Positions 8,675 to 16,323 of a DNA stretch of 54,285 bases are shown here, piece after piece. The stretch is taken from NCBI GenBank assembly GCA_021804825.1, contig JAJZGX010000004.1, positions 1-54,285 of the forward strand, read 5' to 3'. Position 1 is the stretch's first letter, and the number at the start of each line of letters is the position of its first letter. This DNA comes from Pseudomonadota bacterium. GTDB lineage: Bacteria > Pseudomonadota > Alphaproteobacteria > Rhizobiales > Beijerinckiaceae. Both the position numbers and the translations under genes were made by a program. The notes below the pieces were generated by a model. It was not told the DNA's origin, ran no database searches, and saw nothing but the letters and a program-made list of their open reading frames with translations.

Positions 8675-9473
8675 GCAGGGGCACCCCGTAACCTTGCAAA
8701 ATCTGGGTGATCTCGGGCTGGTGGGCCGCGATGACGGCGTTGAGCTGGCGTTTCCAGTTCTGGTCAGAAGGCCGCACACCCATGACCATGCGATAGGCCA
8801 TGGCTGGCCCGCTCTTCTCGTGCACCAGCGGCACGACACGCAGCGGCGTCTTGCTCTCCTTGGCAAAGTAACCGGCCATCGGCCCCCACAACACGCCAAC
8901 ATCGATGCGTCCCGACTCGATATCCTTGATCATGTGCACGGTGGACAGATGGAAGCGCGTGTCAACCACCAGCGGATAGGATTTGACATGTCCCATCAGG
9001 CCATTGGCCGCAATGTTGGTGGCCGGGGGGGTGCCCGCGATCAGGCCAATGCGTTTGGCTTTCAGGCGCGGATCTTCAAGCGTTGTTATGCCGTCGAGGC
9101 CGGTTCCGGGCTTGAACACCAGCGCATAAGCAGTGGTGAAATAGGGATTGGTGGCTTGAACGGAATTATCGCCCTGCGGCTCGCCCATCACCAGATCGCA
9201 ACGGAATTTCATCAACGTGTTGCGCAAAAACCCTGTGGAGGCAGGGTAATAGGTATAGGCGAGTCTTTTGTGCAGGCTCGCCGCGAGAAGTGCGGCAATC
9301 TTGTTTTCATAGCCCTCGCCCTTGTCGTTGGACAGTGGCAAATCAGCCGGATCAGCGCAGACGCGCAGCACTTTGGGATCGACCAATTCGATGGCCGGGT
9401 TGGTTTGCTGGGCGTGCGACGCACCATAGGCGCAAAGCGCCAGCGCCAGCCCCAGAACATATTTCATCTGCAT
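8643..9473 (-). CDS. xoxJ: XoxJ, periplasmic binding protein of methanol oxidation
   Basis: A 276-residue periplasmic protein of the solute-binding fold, matching the quinoprotein-dehydrogenase-associated family (MxaJ/XoxJ). It has a signal peptide (YVLGLALALCAYGASHA), then VLRVCADPADLPLSNDKGEG, the usual family start for mature MxaJ/XoxJ. Other family marks are RCDLVMGEPQGD and IDVGVLWGPMAGYFA. XoxJ is thought to act as a partner or chaperone activating XoxF rather than as a transporter component; no permease is encoded nearby, which fits. It lies between xoxG and the CXXCW gene on the same strand. A second in-frame ATG at 9467 is also possible. Confidence 0.93.
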   Translation of the reverse strand: MQMKYVLGLALALCAYGASHAQQTNPAIELVDPKVLRVCADPADLPLSNDKGEGYENKIAALLAASLHKRLAYTYYPASTGFLRNTLMKFRCDLVMGEPQGDNSVQATNPYFTTAYALVFKPGTGLDGITTLEDPRLKAKRIGLIAGTPPATNIAANGLMGHVKSYPLVVDTRFHLSTVHMIKDIESGRIDVGVLWGPMAGYFAKESKTPLRVVPLVHEKSGPAMAYRMVMGVRPSDQNWKRQLNAVIAAHQPEITQILQGYGVPLLDANNQPIKP

Positions 9474-9497
9474 GATATCTGGTCTCCATCACAAGCT

Positions 9498-10034
9498 TCA
9501 GCTCATGCAGCTGTCTTCCATTTTGGCATAGGCAGCGCCCTTGGCCGCATGCTTGCGGGGGCGTCCGCGCGGCACGGCATTATCGCTGCGGGCGCGCAAA
9601 TAGACATAAATATCATCGAGATAGCACATGACATTGGGGTTCAGCCCCCATTTCGGCATGACATTGTCCTGCGAGCTTGTGACATTGACCCTGCCATTGG
9701 TGACGACATTGGCGAAGTCGGTATAACTCAAGTGCTGAAGTGAATTGACCAAGGCCGGGCCATAGGATGATCCCATCCCATCCGGGCCATGACATTGCAT
9801 GCAGTTGGCAGTGTAGCGAATATAGCCGGAGAAGGTCAGCCAATCGACCGTGCCATCCGGTTTGATATCGAATGTCGGATTGCCATTCTTGTCATAGGCA
9901 CGGGCGCCATCACGTTTGACGACCGCCGGGTTGCCTGAGCCGTCGCTGGTTTTTACCGCTGCCGCGGCCATGCCGCACGCTAGGGCAACGGTCACTCCGG
10001 CGATCAGCACCACATGCCGCTTCATTGATATCAT
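9498..10034 (-). CDS. xoxG: XoxG-type cytochrome c, electron acceptor for XoxF
   Basis: A 178-residue periplasmic c-type cytochrome with one heme site, CMQCH (Cys78, Cys81, His82). The likely axial methionine is Met126 in NVMPKWG. A signal peptide is visible (VVLIAGVTVALACGMAAAA). The segment GYIRYTANCMQCHGPDG followed by GSSYGPAL is characteristic of the cytochrome cL/XoxG family. It would accept electrons from the PQQ of XoxF and pass them towards the oxidase. The start at 10034 has GGAGAG six bases upstream; a longer frame from 10142 adds no credible leader. It sits 155 bases after xoxF, a gap without a clear terminator. Confidence 0.93.
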   Translation of the reverse strand: MISMKRHVVLIAGVTVALACGMAAAAVKTSDGSGNPAVVKRDGARAYDKNGNPTFDIKPDGTVDWLTFSGYIRYTANCMQCHGPDGMGSSYGPALVNSLQHLSYTDFANVVTNGRVNVTSSQDNVMPKWGLNPNVMCYLDDIYVYLRARSDNAVPRGRPRKHAAKGAAYAKMEDSCMS

Positions 10035-10189
10035 TATCACTCTCCCTGCCCACGCGACGAGGAGCGTGGCTGTTTTTGGGTTTGGGTCTCGATCTTGCAA
10101 CCTAGGCATCGAGGCCTTGGTTTGCAGCTTTCGGCGCGGCACACGCGAAGTGCCCCGCGCCGACTGACAATCACATCACAGGTTCACGC

Positions 10190-11995
10190 TCAGCTATTGG
10201 GCAGCGCAAACACGGTGAGCACACCACCCAGAGCCGTATAATCGCTGAGGGCGGCATAACCGCCGACGGCGCCAAGGCCATCAGTTGGCTTGGTGAGACC
10301 TGCCGCAAGGCCGATGCCAGCCCAGCCACCCACACCCGACAGCACGGCTACATATTCCTTGCCGGCGTGCTCATAGGCCATGATATTGCCAATGATGCCC
10401 GACGGCGTCTTGAATTTGTAGAGCGTCTTGCCGGTCTTGGCGTCCACGGCCTTGAGGTAGCCCTCGAGCGTGCCATAGAACACGAGGCCGCTGGCCGTCG
10501 TCATCGCGCCTGACCAGACGGAGAAAGGCTCCTTCTTCGACCAGACGATTTTGCCGGTTGCTGCATTCCAGGCAATGAAATTGCCCATATTGGTGTCGCC
10601 CTTGGGCGGATACATCGACAGCGTCGCCCCGACATAGGGCTGGCCTGCGGTGTATTTCACACGGAACGGCTCGTAATCCATGCAGACATGGTTGGTGGGC
10701 ACAAAGAACAGATTGTCCTCAGGCATATAGGCCGCGGGCTGTTCATCCTTCGAGCCGAGCGCCGCCGGACAGACGCCTTTGGTGTTGACGTCTTCGCCAT
10801 TGTGATCGGTCGAATATTGCGGCACCACCAAAGGCCGACCATAGGTCGGAGATTTGGGATCCATGTCCACTTTGGTCGCCCAGTTGACGGCGGGGTCGTA
10901 TTTTGCCGCCACCAGCAAAGCGCCGGTCTCGCGATCCAGCGTATAGGCAAAACCATTGCGGTCAAAATGCACCAGGGTCTTGCGCATTTTGCCGTCGATC
11001 TTCTGATCGACGAGGATCATCTCATTGACGCCATCATAATCCCACTGGTCATGCGGGGTCATCTGGTAGATCCACTTGACTTTGCCGGTATCAAGATCGC
11101 GCGCCCAGATGGACATCGACCATTTGTTGTCACCGGGACGCTGTCTTGGGTTCCATGTCGAGGGATTGCCTGAGCCGTAATAAACAAGGTTCAGCTTCGG
11201 ATCATAGGAATACCAACCCCATGTGTCGCCGCCGCCGATTTTCCATTGATCGCCCTTCCAGGTCTTGATGCTGGAATTGGGGCCGACGGGCTTGCCGAGC
11301 GAGGTGGTTTTCACCGGATCAATCAAGGTGTCCGAATCCGGGCCTTCCGAATAGCCGCGCCATACGAGCTTGCCGGTCTTGATGTCATAGGCCGACAGCC
11401 AGCCGCGAACGCCGAATTCGCCGCCAGAGACGCCGATGATCACCTTGTCTTTCACCACCATCGGAGCGTCGGTGCCGGTCTGTCCCTTGGTAGGGTCGCC
11501 GTCCTTGACCGACCAGACCACCTTGCCGGTCTTGGCATCAAGGGCAACCAGGGTCGTGTCCGCCTGATGCAGGAAGATTTTGCCATCGCCATAAGCAACG
11601 CCACGGTTGACCGTATCGCAGCACATCACCGGGATGACGTTCGGGTCCTGGCGGGGCGTGTATTTCCAGACGATCTTGCCATCATGGTTGAGGTCAAGCG
11701 CATAGACTGTGTTGGGGAAGGGCGCGTTGAGGTACATCATGTTGCCGATCACCAGCGGCGAACCTTCATGGCCACGCAGGACACCGGTCGAGAACGTCCA
11801 GGCTGGGGCCAGTTTGCCAACATTGGCCGGTGTGATCTGATTCAGCGCCGTATAGCGCTGGTTATTGAATTGCCCTGTCGGCATGACCCATTGTTTCGGG
11901 TCTTGCGACATTTTCAGCAGATCATCGGCAAAAGCCGCACTAATCGTGCTTGCGGCCACAGCCGCAATGCAAGTTGTTAATAGTAGTTTGCGCAT
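10190..11995 (-). CDS. xoxF: Lanthanide-dependent methanol dehydrogenase XoxF
   Basis: A 601-residue PQQ-dependent alcohol dehydrogenase with a signal peptide ending near AAFA. It is an eight-bladed propeller enzyme that oxidises methanol in the periplasm. The adjacent cysteines Cys125-Cys126 (VMCCDTV) form the vicinal disulfide over PQQ. Metal and cofactor ligands are visible: Glu193 in GGEFGVRG and Asn277 in GSGNPSTW. The catalytic Asp319 and the extra Asp321 lie in [11 protein letters not shown]. That second aspartate, alanine in calcium-dependent MxaF, marks lanthanide-dependent XoxF enzymes. The SD GGGAGGA is eight bases before the ATG. No mxaFI small-subunit gene is present. The gene heads the leftward cluster and is divergent from the metallohydrolase gene. 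Confidence 0.97.
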   Translation of the reverse strand: MRKLLLTTCIAAVAASTISAAFADDLLKMSQDPKQWVMPTGQFNNQRYTALNQITPANVGKLAPAWTFSTGVLRGHEGSPLVIGNMMYLNAPFPNTVYALDLNHDGKIVWKYTPRQDPNVIPVMCCDTVNRGVAYGDGKIFLHQADTTLVALDAKTGKVVWSVKDGDPTKGQTGTDAPMVVKDKVIIGVSGGEFGVRGWLSAYDIKTGKLVWRGYSEGPDSDTLIDPVKTTSLGKPVGPNSSIKTWKGDQWKIGGGDTWGWYSYDPKLNLVYYGSGNPSTWNPRQRPGDNKWSMSIWARDLDTGKVKWIYQMTPHDQWDYDGVNEMILVDQKIDGKMRKTLVHFDRNGFAYTLDRETGALLVAAKYDPAVNWATKVDMDPKSPTYGRPLVVPQYSTDHNGEDVNTKGVCPAALGSKDEQPAAYMPEDNLFFVPTNHVCMDYEPFRVKYTAGQPYVGATLSMYPPKGDTNMGNFIAWNAATGKIVWSKKEPFSVWSGAMTTASGLVFYGTLEGYLKAVDAKTGKTLYKFKTPSGIIGNIMAYEHAGKEYVAVLSGVGGWAGIGLAAGLTKPTDGLGAVGGYAALSDYTALGGVLTVFALPNS

Positions 11996-12036
11996 TGAAT
12001 CAGTCCTCCCGGGTCAAATTCAGCCATTGACGGCAA

Positions 12037-12052
12037 CGTGCCTTTTGGCACG
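12037..12052 (-). promoter_or_regulatory. Hairpin in the xoxF 5' leader
   Basis: A perfect inverted repeat, CGTGCC-TTTT-GGCACG, flanked by an additional CGGC/GCCG pair. It lies about 42 bases upstream of the xoxF start codon, so it probably forms a stem-loop in the leader mRNA. It could stabilise the transcript or be a regulator site; no T-run follows in the xoxF direction, so it is not an ordinary terminator. Confidence 0.5.
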
Positions 12053-12149
12053 CCGACAGCATGACATTTCGATGGGATTATGATTCCGACAGCGTGTCAC
12101 GACTTGCGCGAGGCACAAGGGCTTGCGGCCCCGCCTAGCCTTCGAGGGT

Positions 12150-12175
12150 CCGCCTGTTGTCCCAACGACAGGCGG
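12150..12175. repeat. Inverted repeat in the xoxF intergenic region
   Basis: Eight-base arms CCGCCTGT and ACAGGCGG around a ten-base centre. The centre contains GTTG/CAAC overlapping the arms, so an alternative short stem is possible. It lies midway between the two divergent genes. There is no T-run on either side. It may be an operator or a transcript structure; its role is unknown. Confidence 0.5.
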
Positions 12176-12203
12176 CCTGGAAGCCGAAATCGACTATAGG
12201 CTA

Positions 12204-12239
12204 TGTCAACTATTGACAGTTGGCAATGGTCAATATGAA
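12204..12239 (+). promoter_or_regulatory. Candidate promoter and operator half-sites for the metallohydrolase gene
   Basis: The palindrome TGTCAA-CTA-TTGACA (12204-12218) includes a perfect TTGACA -35 box at 12213-12218. A TATGAA -10-like box follows at 12234-12239 with a short 15-base spacer. A third half-site forms TATTGAC (12211-12217) with GTCAATA (12229-12235), an inverted repeat with an 11-base gap. The half-sites overlap the promoter elements, which is the layout of a regulated promoter. The regulator is unknown. Confidence 0.5.
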
Positions 12240-12279
12240 TTATTTTTAATGCGTTTTGCCATGCCGCGCCTAAAGAACA

Positions 12280-13254
12280 ATGGCAAAATCAGAAAACCAG
12301 CAATATCTTGCGCTTATGTGTCGGTTTTTGGCCATGCCTCGTCAAAGTTGCGCCCTCGCCCTGGCAGCCATCTGCATCGGGTCAGGGGCCTTTGGTGCGC
12401 CGATGCATTTGCGGCGGATTGCGGATGGCGTTTACGAATTCCAAGGCGCCATTGCCCTGATGGATCGGGCAAATTCCGGGGCCATTGCCAACCTCGGGGT
12501 GGTGATTGGCAACAAAGGTAGCGCGGTAATAGATACTGGGGGCAGCGTAAAGGAAGGCCGTGAGTTATTGTCGGCCATTCGCGCCATCAGCAAAAAACCT
12601 GTCTTGTACGTCATAAATACGCATGTTCATCCTGATCACATCTTTGGGAATGCAGCATTTCTGGGGCTTGGTGCAACCTTTGTCGGCCATGCCAACCTGC
12701 CGCGCGCCATGGCGGCGCAGGGGCCTTATTATTTGAAATCATTCCTGCCGGCGATGGGCCATCGGCTGCTCGCCGATGTGAAGATCGTGCCACCGACCTT
12801 GCTGGTGAAGGATCATCGGACGCTCGATCTTGGCGGGCGCAAGCTCGCGCTCAAAACCTGGGCTGCCAGCCATACCGACACCGACATCACCATCGAAGAC
12901 GAAAAGACCAAGGTGCTGTTTGCCGGTGATCTGCTGTTCGTCTCCCATATTCCGGTTATTGACAATTCGCTGAAGGGGTTCATCCTCGATACCCAAAGGT
13001 TGCAGAAACAGGACGCGCGCGTCGTTGTGCCGGGGCATGGCCCCATTCCCGGTGACTGGCATCGGGCGGTGGCGGACGAGCGGCATTATTTCGATGTGCT
13101 GCAGGCGGATCTCAAGGCGTCACTGCAGCATGGTCTGGGGATGCGTGCGGCGGTGCGCAGCGCAGGTTCCAGTCAGGCACACAAGTGGAAGCTGTTTGAC
13201 GATTACAACAAGCGCAACGCGACAACGGCCTATGCCGAATTGGAATGGAACTGA
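12280..13254 (+). CDS. Quinoprotein-relay zinc metallohydrolase (metallo-beta-lactamase fold)
   Basis: A protein of up to 324 residues with the metallo-beta-lactamase fold, matching the quinoprotein relay system zinc metallohydrolase family. The metal site THVHPDH is complete, and later ligands appear in FAGDLLF and VVPGHGPIPGDW. A signal peptide (SCALALAAICIGSGAFG) shows export to the periplasm. The start is uncertain: ATGs at 12280, 12316 and 12334 are in frame, and the last gives the cleanest signal peptide. The family occurs beside PQQ dehydrogenases and SoxYZ-like carriers; its substrate is not known, with a thioester or sulfur-linked intermediate a possibility. It is divergent from xoxF and 30 bases upstream of the SoxYZ-like gene. 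Confidence 0.87.
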   Translation: MAKSENQQYLALMCRFLAMPRQSCALALAAICIGSGAFGAPMHLRRIADGVYEFQGAIALMDRANSGAIANLGVVIGNKGSAVIDTGGSVKEGRELLSAIRAISKKPVLYVINTHVHPDHIFGNAAFLGLGATFVGHANLPRAMAAQGPYYLKSFLPAMGHRLLADVKIVPPTLLVKDHRTLDLGGRKLALKTWAASHTDTDITIEDEKTKVLFAGDLLFVSHIPVIDNSLKGFILDTQRLQKQDARVVVPGHGPIPGDWHRAVADERHYFDVLQADLKASLQHGLGMRAAVRSAGSSQAHKWKLFDDYNKRNATTAYAELEWN

Positions 13255-13284
13255 CATAAATTTGAACCCGTGGAGGACACGATC

Positions 13285-14109
13285 ATGAAACCAGATCGCA
13301 GGCACATGCTGAAAGCCATTGGCCAAGTGGGGCTGCTGGCGCTCCCAAGCGGGGCCTTCGCGGATGCACCGGTTGCGAATGATCCCTGGCCGGGGCTGGT
13401 CACGGGCATTTTTCACGACAGGAAGCTCGAAGATGGCGCGCACATCATGGCGTTGAACGCGCCGGTGCGGGCAGAAAATGCGGCAATCGTGCCGGTGAGC
13501 GTGCGTTTGCGCCTGCCGCCCGGCGATCAACGGCTCCTGCAAAAGCTATGGCTGGTGGTCGATCAAAATCCCTCGCCGCTCGTCGGCACTTTCACCATTG
13601 GCCACAAATCCGGCATGACCGCACTGGCGACCCGCGTTCGCGTCGATGCCTATTCCAACGTGCACGCCGTTGCGAAATTGAGTGATGGTCGGCTTTACAT
13701 GGTCAAGCGCTTTGTCAAGGCAGCCGGTGGGTGTTCAGCGCCGATGATCGAGGCCATGGCTCCGGGCCAGCAAATCGGGCAGATGCGCTTTCGCGAGGTC
13801 GGATCTTTCACCGCCGCCTCGCCGGATCGCGCCGAAGGCATTCTAATGATTCGCCATCCCAACAATTCCGGGATGCAGATGGATCAGGTCTCGCTGCTCT
13901 ACATCCCCACGGATGTGATCGAGAGGCTCGATGTCTGGCAGGGTGATGATCTGATCATGTCAATGGACGGCGGCATCTCGATTGCTCAAAATCCGCATTT
14001 CCGTTTCAATTACATCCGCAATGGCACCAAACTCATCCGCGCCCTGGCTCGCGACACCAAGGGCATGGTTTACGAACATGACTGGACGATCGGCAAATCC
14101 AGCACCTGA
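13285..14109 (+). CDS. Quinoprotein-associated fused SoxYZ-like carrier protein
   Basis: A 274-residue exported protein that joins a SoxY-like and a SoxZ-like domain, matching the quinoprotein dehydrogenase-associated SoxYZ-like carrier family. The N-terminus (RRHMLKAIGQVGLLALPSGAFA) looks like a signal sequence with a short twin-arginine element. SoxY normally carries substrate on a cysteine in a C-terminal GGCGG; here Cys150 lies in AAGGCSAP at the junction of the two domains, keeping the GGC motif. The ATG at 13285 has GGAGG nine bases upstream. It follows the metallohydrolase gene by 30 bases, so the two should be co-expressed. Its cargo is unknown. Confidence 0.87.
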   Translation: MKPDRRHMLKAIGQVGLLALPSGAFADAPVANDPWPGLVTGIFHDRKLEDGAHIMALNAPVRAENAAIVPVSVRLRLPPGDQRLLQKLWLVVDQNPSPLVGTFTIGHKSGMTALATRVRVDAYSNVHAVAKLSDGRLYMVKRFVKAAGGCSAPMIEAMAPGQQIGQMRFREVGSFTAASPDRAEGILMIRHPNNSGMQMDQVSLLYIPTDVIERLDVWQGDDLIMSMDGGISIAQNPHFRFNYIRNGTKLIRALARDTKGMVYEHDWTIGKSST

Positions 14110-14116
14110 TGGGCGG

Positions 14117-14698
14117 TCAGCGCGGCGCGCGTTTGGCAAGGATACGTTGTAACGTGCGCCGGTGCATGCTCAAGCGGCGGGCGGTCTCGGAGACATTGCG
14201 CCCGCATAATTCGTAAACACGCTGGATATGTTCCCAGCGCACCCGGTCAGCCGACATCGGATTCTCGGGCAGTTCGCTTTTGTTATTCCCGGTCGCGAGC
14301 AGCGCTGCCTCGATTTCGTCGGCATCCGCAGGTTTGGCCAGATAATCGAAGGCACCGAGCTTCACCGCCGTCACAGCCGTTGAAATATTGCCATAACCGG
14401 TGAGAATGATGGCGCGCGCATCGGGGCGAATTTCTTTCAGCTTGGTCATGACATCAAGCCCGCTGCCATCGGCCAGCCGCATGTCGATGACGGCAAAAGC
14501 CGGTGGTGCCATCTGCAAGGCGGCAATGGCGCTGGCGACGCTGTCAGCGGTCACCACCTGATAGCCGCGCGTTTGCATGGCGCGTTGCAGCCGGTTGAGA
14601 AAAGCCTTGTCGTCGTCGACCAACAGCAGGCTGCGCTCGGCACCCGTGTCAGCACCTTCCCCCGCTGCCAGGGCAACTGTCGCAGGTCGCTGGATCAT
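14117..14698 (-). CDS. actR: Response regulator ActR/RegA
   Basis: A 193-residue response regulator of the RegA/ActR/PrrA group. The receiver domain starts at LLLVDDD, has its phosphorylated aspartate at about position 72 (VIDMRLADGSG) and a conserved lysine in YLAKPAD. The C-terminal Fis-type helix-turn-helix (NVSETARRLSMHRRTLQRIL) is nearly invariant in this family. RegA proteins regulate respiration, carbon fixation and nitrogen metabolism in response to redox state. It lies seven bases from the end of the convergent SoxYZ-like gene, with its sensor ActS upstream on the same strand. Confidence 0.95.
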   Translation of the reverse strand: MIQRPATVALAAGEGADTGAERSLLLVDDDKAFLNRLQRAMQTRGYQVVTADSVASAIAALQMAPPAFAVIDMRLADGSGLDVMTKLKEIRPDARAIILTGYGNISTAVTAVKLGAFDYLAKPADADEIEAALLATGNNKSELPENPMSADRVRWEHIQRVYELCGRNVSETARRLSMHRRTLQRILAKRAPR

Positions 14699-14772
14699 GG
14701 CGTCATCCCTTTTATTTGCATTCTAGGTTGAATATGCACACTTACGAATGAGCTTCAACAATCTTCGCTTGC

Positions 14773-16095
14773 TCAAGCCAAATTACGGCTGTCGGCGCTT
14801 TTCAAGGCTTCAAATTTCGCGCGTGGCCAACGGATGGTAATAACGGCCCCAGTGATCGGCGCGCGTGCATTATCCGTGGTTACACTGGCGCCGGAGCGTT
14901 CGAGCAAAGTCTTGGCAATGAAGAGCCCAAGTCCCAAACCGGAGCCTTCATCTTTTTTGGCGCGGCGGTTGAGCCGCGTGGTCACATAGGGCTCGCCCAA
15001 TTGCGCCAGCACTTCGGGCAAAAATCCGGGGCCGTCATCGGCAATGATGACAACCACCGACTTGGCGCTCCAACTTGCGGTGACTTCAACTTTGGTGCGG
15101 GCAAAATCCAAGGCGTTTTCCACCAGATTGCCAATGCCGTAAATCACCCCGGCATTACGTTCGCACACCGGTTCCTTGCCTTCACCCGACGCGGCAATAT
15201 TGACGTCAATACCAAAATCACGCTGCGGATTGACGACTTCGGCCAGCAGCAGACTGACGCTCATGCGATCAAGCAGGCCGGGCTCGCTATGCAGCGAGGC
15301 GAGCTTGCCAAGAATGGCGCGGCAGCGGCCGATCTCCTCGCCAATGAGCAAAATGTCTTCGCGCACCGGCCCTTCCTCGGTGACGCGGGCGCGCAACTCC
15401 CGCGCGGCCAGAGTGATGGTCGCGAGCGGCGTGCCAAGTTCATGGGCAGCGGCGGCGGCAAGGCCATCAAGCTGGGTCAGGTGTTGTTCGCGCTCCAGGG
15501 CCAATTCGGTCACCGCCAGAGCCTCGGCCAGATTATGCGCTTCGACCGCGACGCGGTTGGCATAGACCCCGATGAATATCGATCCCAGAACCAGCGCCGC
15601 CCAGACGCCGCGCACATAAAGTTGCGGGAGTTCCAAAGATTGGCCGGGATACCAGGGCAAGGGCCAATGAATGACAGTGAGGAGGCTGATCATCACGATT
15701 GCCAGCAGGCCCACCAATATGGTGTAGCGCGGCGGAAGCGACACCGAGGAAATCAAGACCGGCGCCAAAAACAGCAGCGCGAATGGATTTTCCAACCCGC
15801 CGGTCAGAAACAGCAGGGCGGAGAGCTGAAGAATATCGTAAGCCAGCAAAGCTGCGGCTGGGGCATCGCCCAAGCGATCATTGCGCGAATAGCGAACCCG
15901 CAGGCCGAGATTGACCCAGGCGGAAGCTGTTATCACCAGCGCACACAACACCAAGGGCAGCTTGAATCCGAGGCCGACGGCGGTGCCGACAACCGCCAGC
16001 GTCTGCCCCAGCACAGCCAGCCAGCGCAGGCGCACCAGCGTATCGACCCGGAGGTTGCGCGCTTGGCGTGTTGCGGGAATGCTGAAAAATTCCAT
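14773..16095 (-). CDS. actS: Redox sensor histidine kinase ActS/RegB
   Basis: A 440-residue membrane sensor kinase. The N-terminal half has about six hydrophobic segments and the RegB quinone-sensing motif GGLENPF (residues 99-105). The phosphorylated histidine is His218 in AAAAHELGTPLA, and Cys258 in EIGRCRAIL corresponds to the redox-active cysteine of RegB. The ATPase domain shows NLVENALDFA, DDGPGF and GSGLGLGLFIAKTL. It should phosphorylate ActR when the quinone pool or thiol state is reduced. It is 74 bases upstream of actR on the same strand. All key residues are intact. Confidence 0.95.
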   Translation of the reverse strand: MEFFSIPATRQARNLRVDTLVRLRWLAVLGQTLAVVGTAVGLGFKLPLVLCALVITASAWVNLGLRVRYSRNDRLGDAPAAALLAYDILQLSALLFLTGGLENPFALLFLAPVLISSVSLPPRYTILVGLLAIVMISLLTVIHWPLPWYPGQSLELPQLYVRGVWAALVLGSIFIGVYANRVAVEAHNLAEALAVTELALEREQHLTQLDGLAAAAAHELGTPLATITLAARELRARVTEEGPVREDILLIGEEIGRCRAILGKLASLHSEPGLLDRMSVSLLLAEVVNPQRDFGIDVNIAASGEGKEPVCERNAGVIYGIGNLVENALDFARTKVEVTASWSAKSVVVIIADDGPGFLPEVLAQLGEPYVTTRLNRRAKKDEGSGLGLGLFIAKTLLERSGASVTTDNARAPITGAVITIRWPRAKFEALKSADSRNLA

Positions 16096-16323
16096 GGCTT
16101 TCAGGCTCCACCTGCGGCGGTTGTGAGGAAGCAGACCAAGCTGTTGGGCCGTTCATGGCCGGTTCAGCCCCCCGGTTCTAAGATGCTAAGTGTTGCATAT
16201 TTAACCCAGTTGCCGAGAAAATTCGGCCAATTGGATAAATAAGACCCAAAAAAGGCTGAAGGTAGGATTGTCATAAGGTTTAGATCGCTACCATGATGCA
16301 CGGTAACCGGAAGGACGGTGGCC

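Larger units (their letters stand above)
11996..12279. promoter_or_regulatory. Divergent control region between xoxF and the metallohydrolase gene
   Basis: This 284-base stretch has no gene of its own and must hold promoters for both the leftward xox genes and the rightward metallohydrolase/SoxYZ-like pair. Visible structures are a hairpin close to the xoxF start, a second hairpin near the middle, and a cluster of GTCAA/TTGAC half-sites with a TTGACA -35-like box on the metallohydrolase side. I could not identify a convincing xoxF -10/-35 pair by eye; CATAAT on the minus strand is a weak -10 candidate. Confidence 0.7.

Noticed and set aside
11246-11980. Plus-strand open frame opposite the 5' half of xoxF
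   Set aside because: It has no domain or SD, and XoxF on the minus strand is complete with all catalytic residues.
12060-12110. CATAAT on the minus strand as an xoxF -10 box
   Set aside because: No acceptable -35 hexamer lies at a normal distance; the sequence alone does not support a promoter call.
15001-16242. Long open frame on the plus strand opposite actS
   Set aside because: It lies fully against the clear ActS kinase, is rich in Arg, Gln and His with no recognisable domain, and is the typical shadow of a high-GC coding strand.
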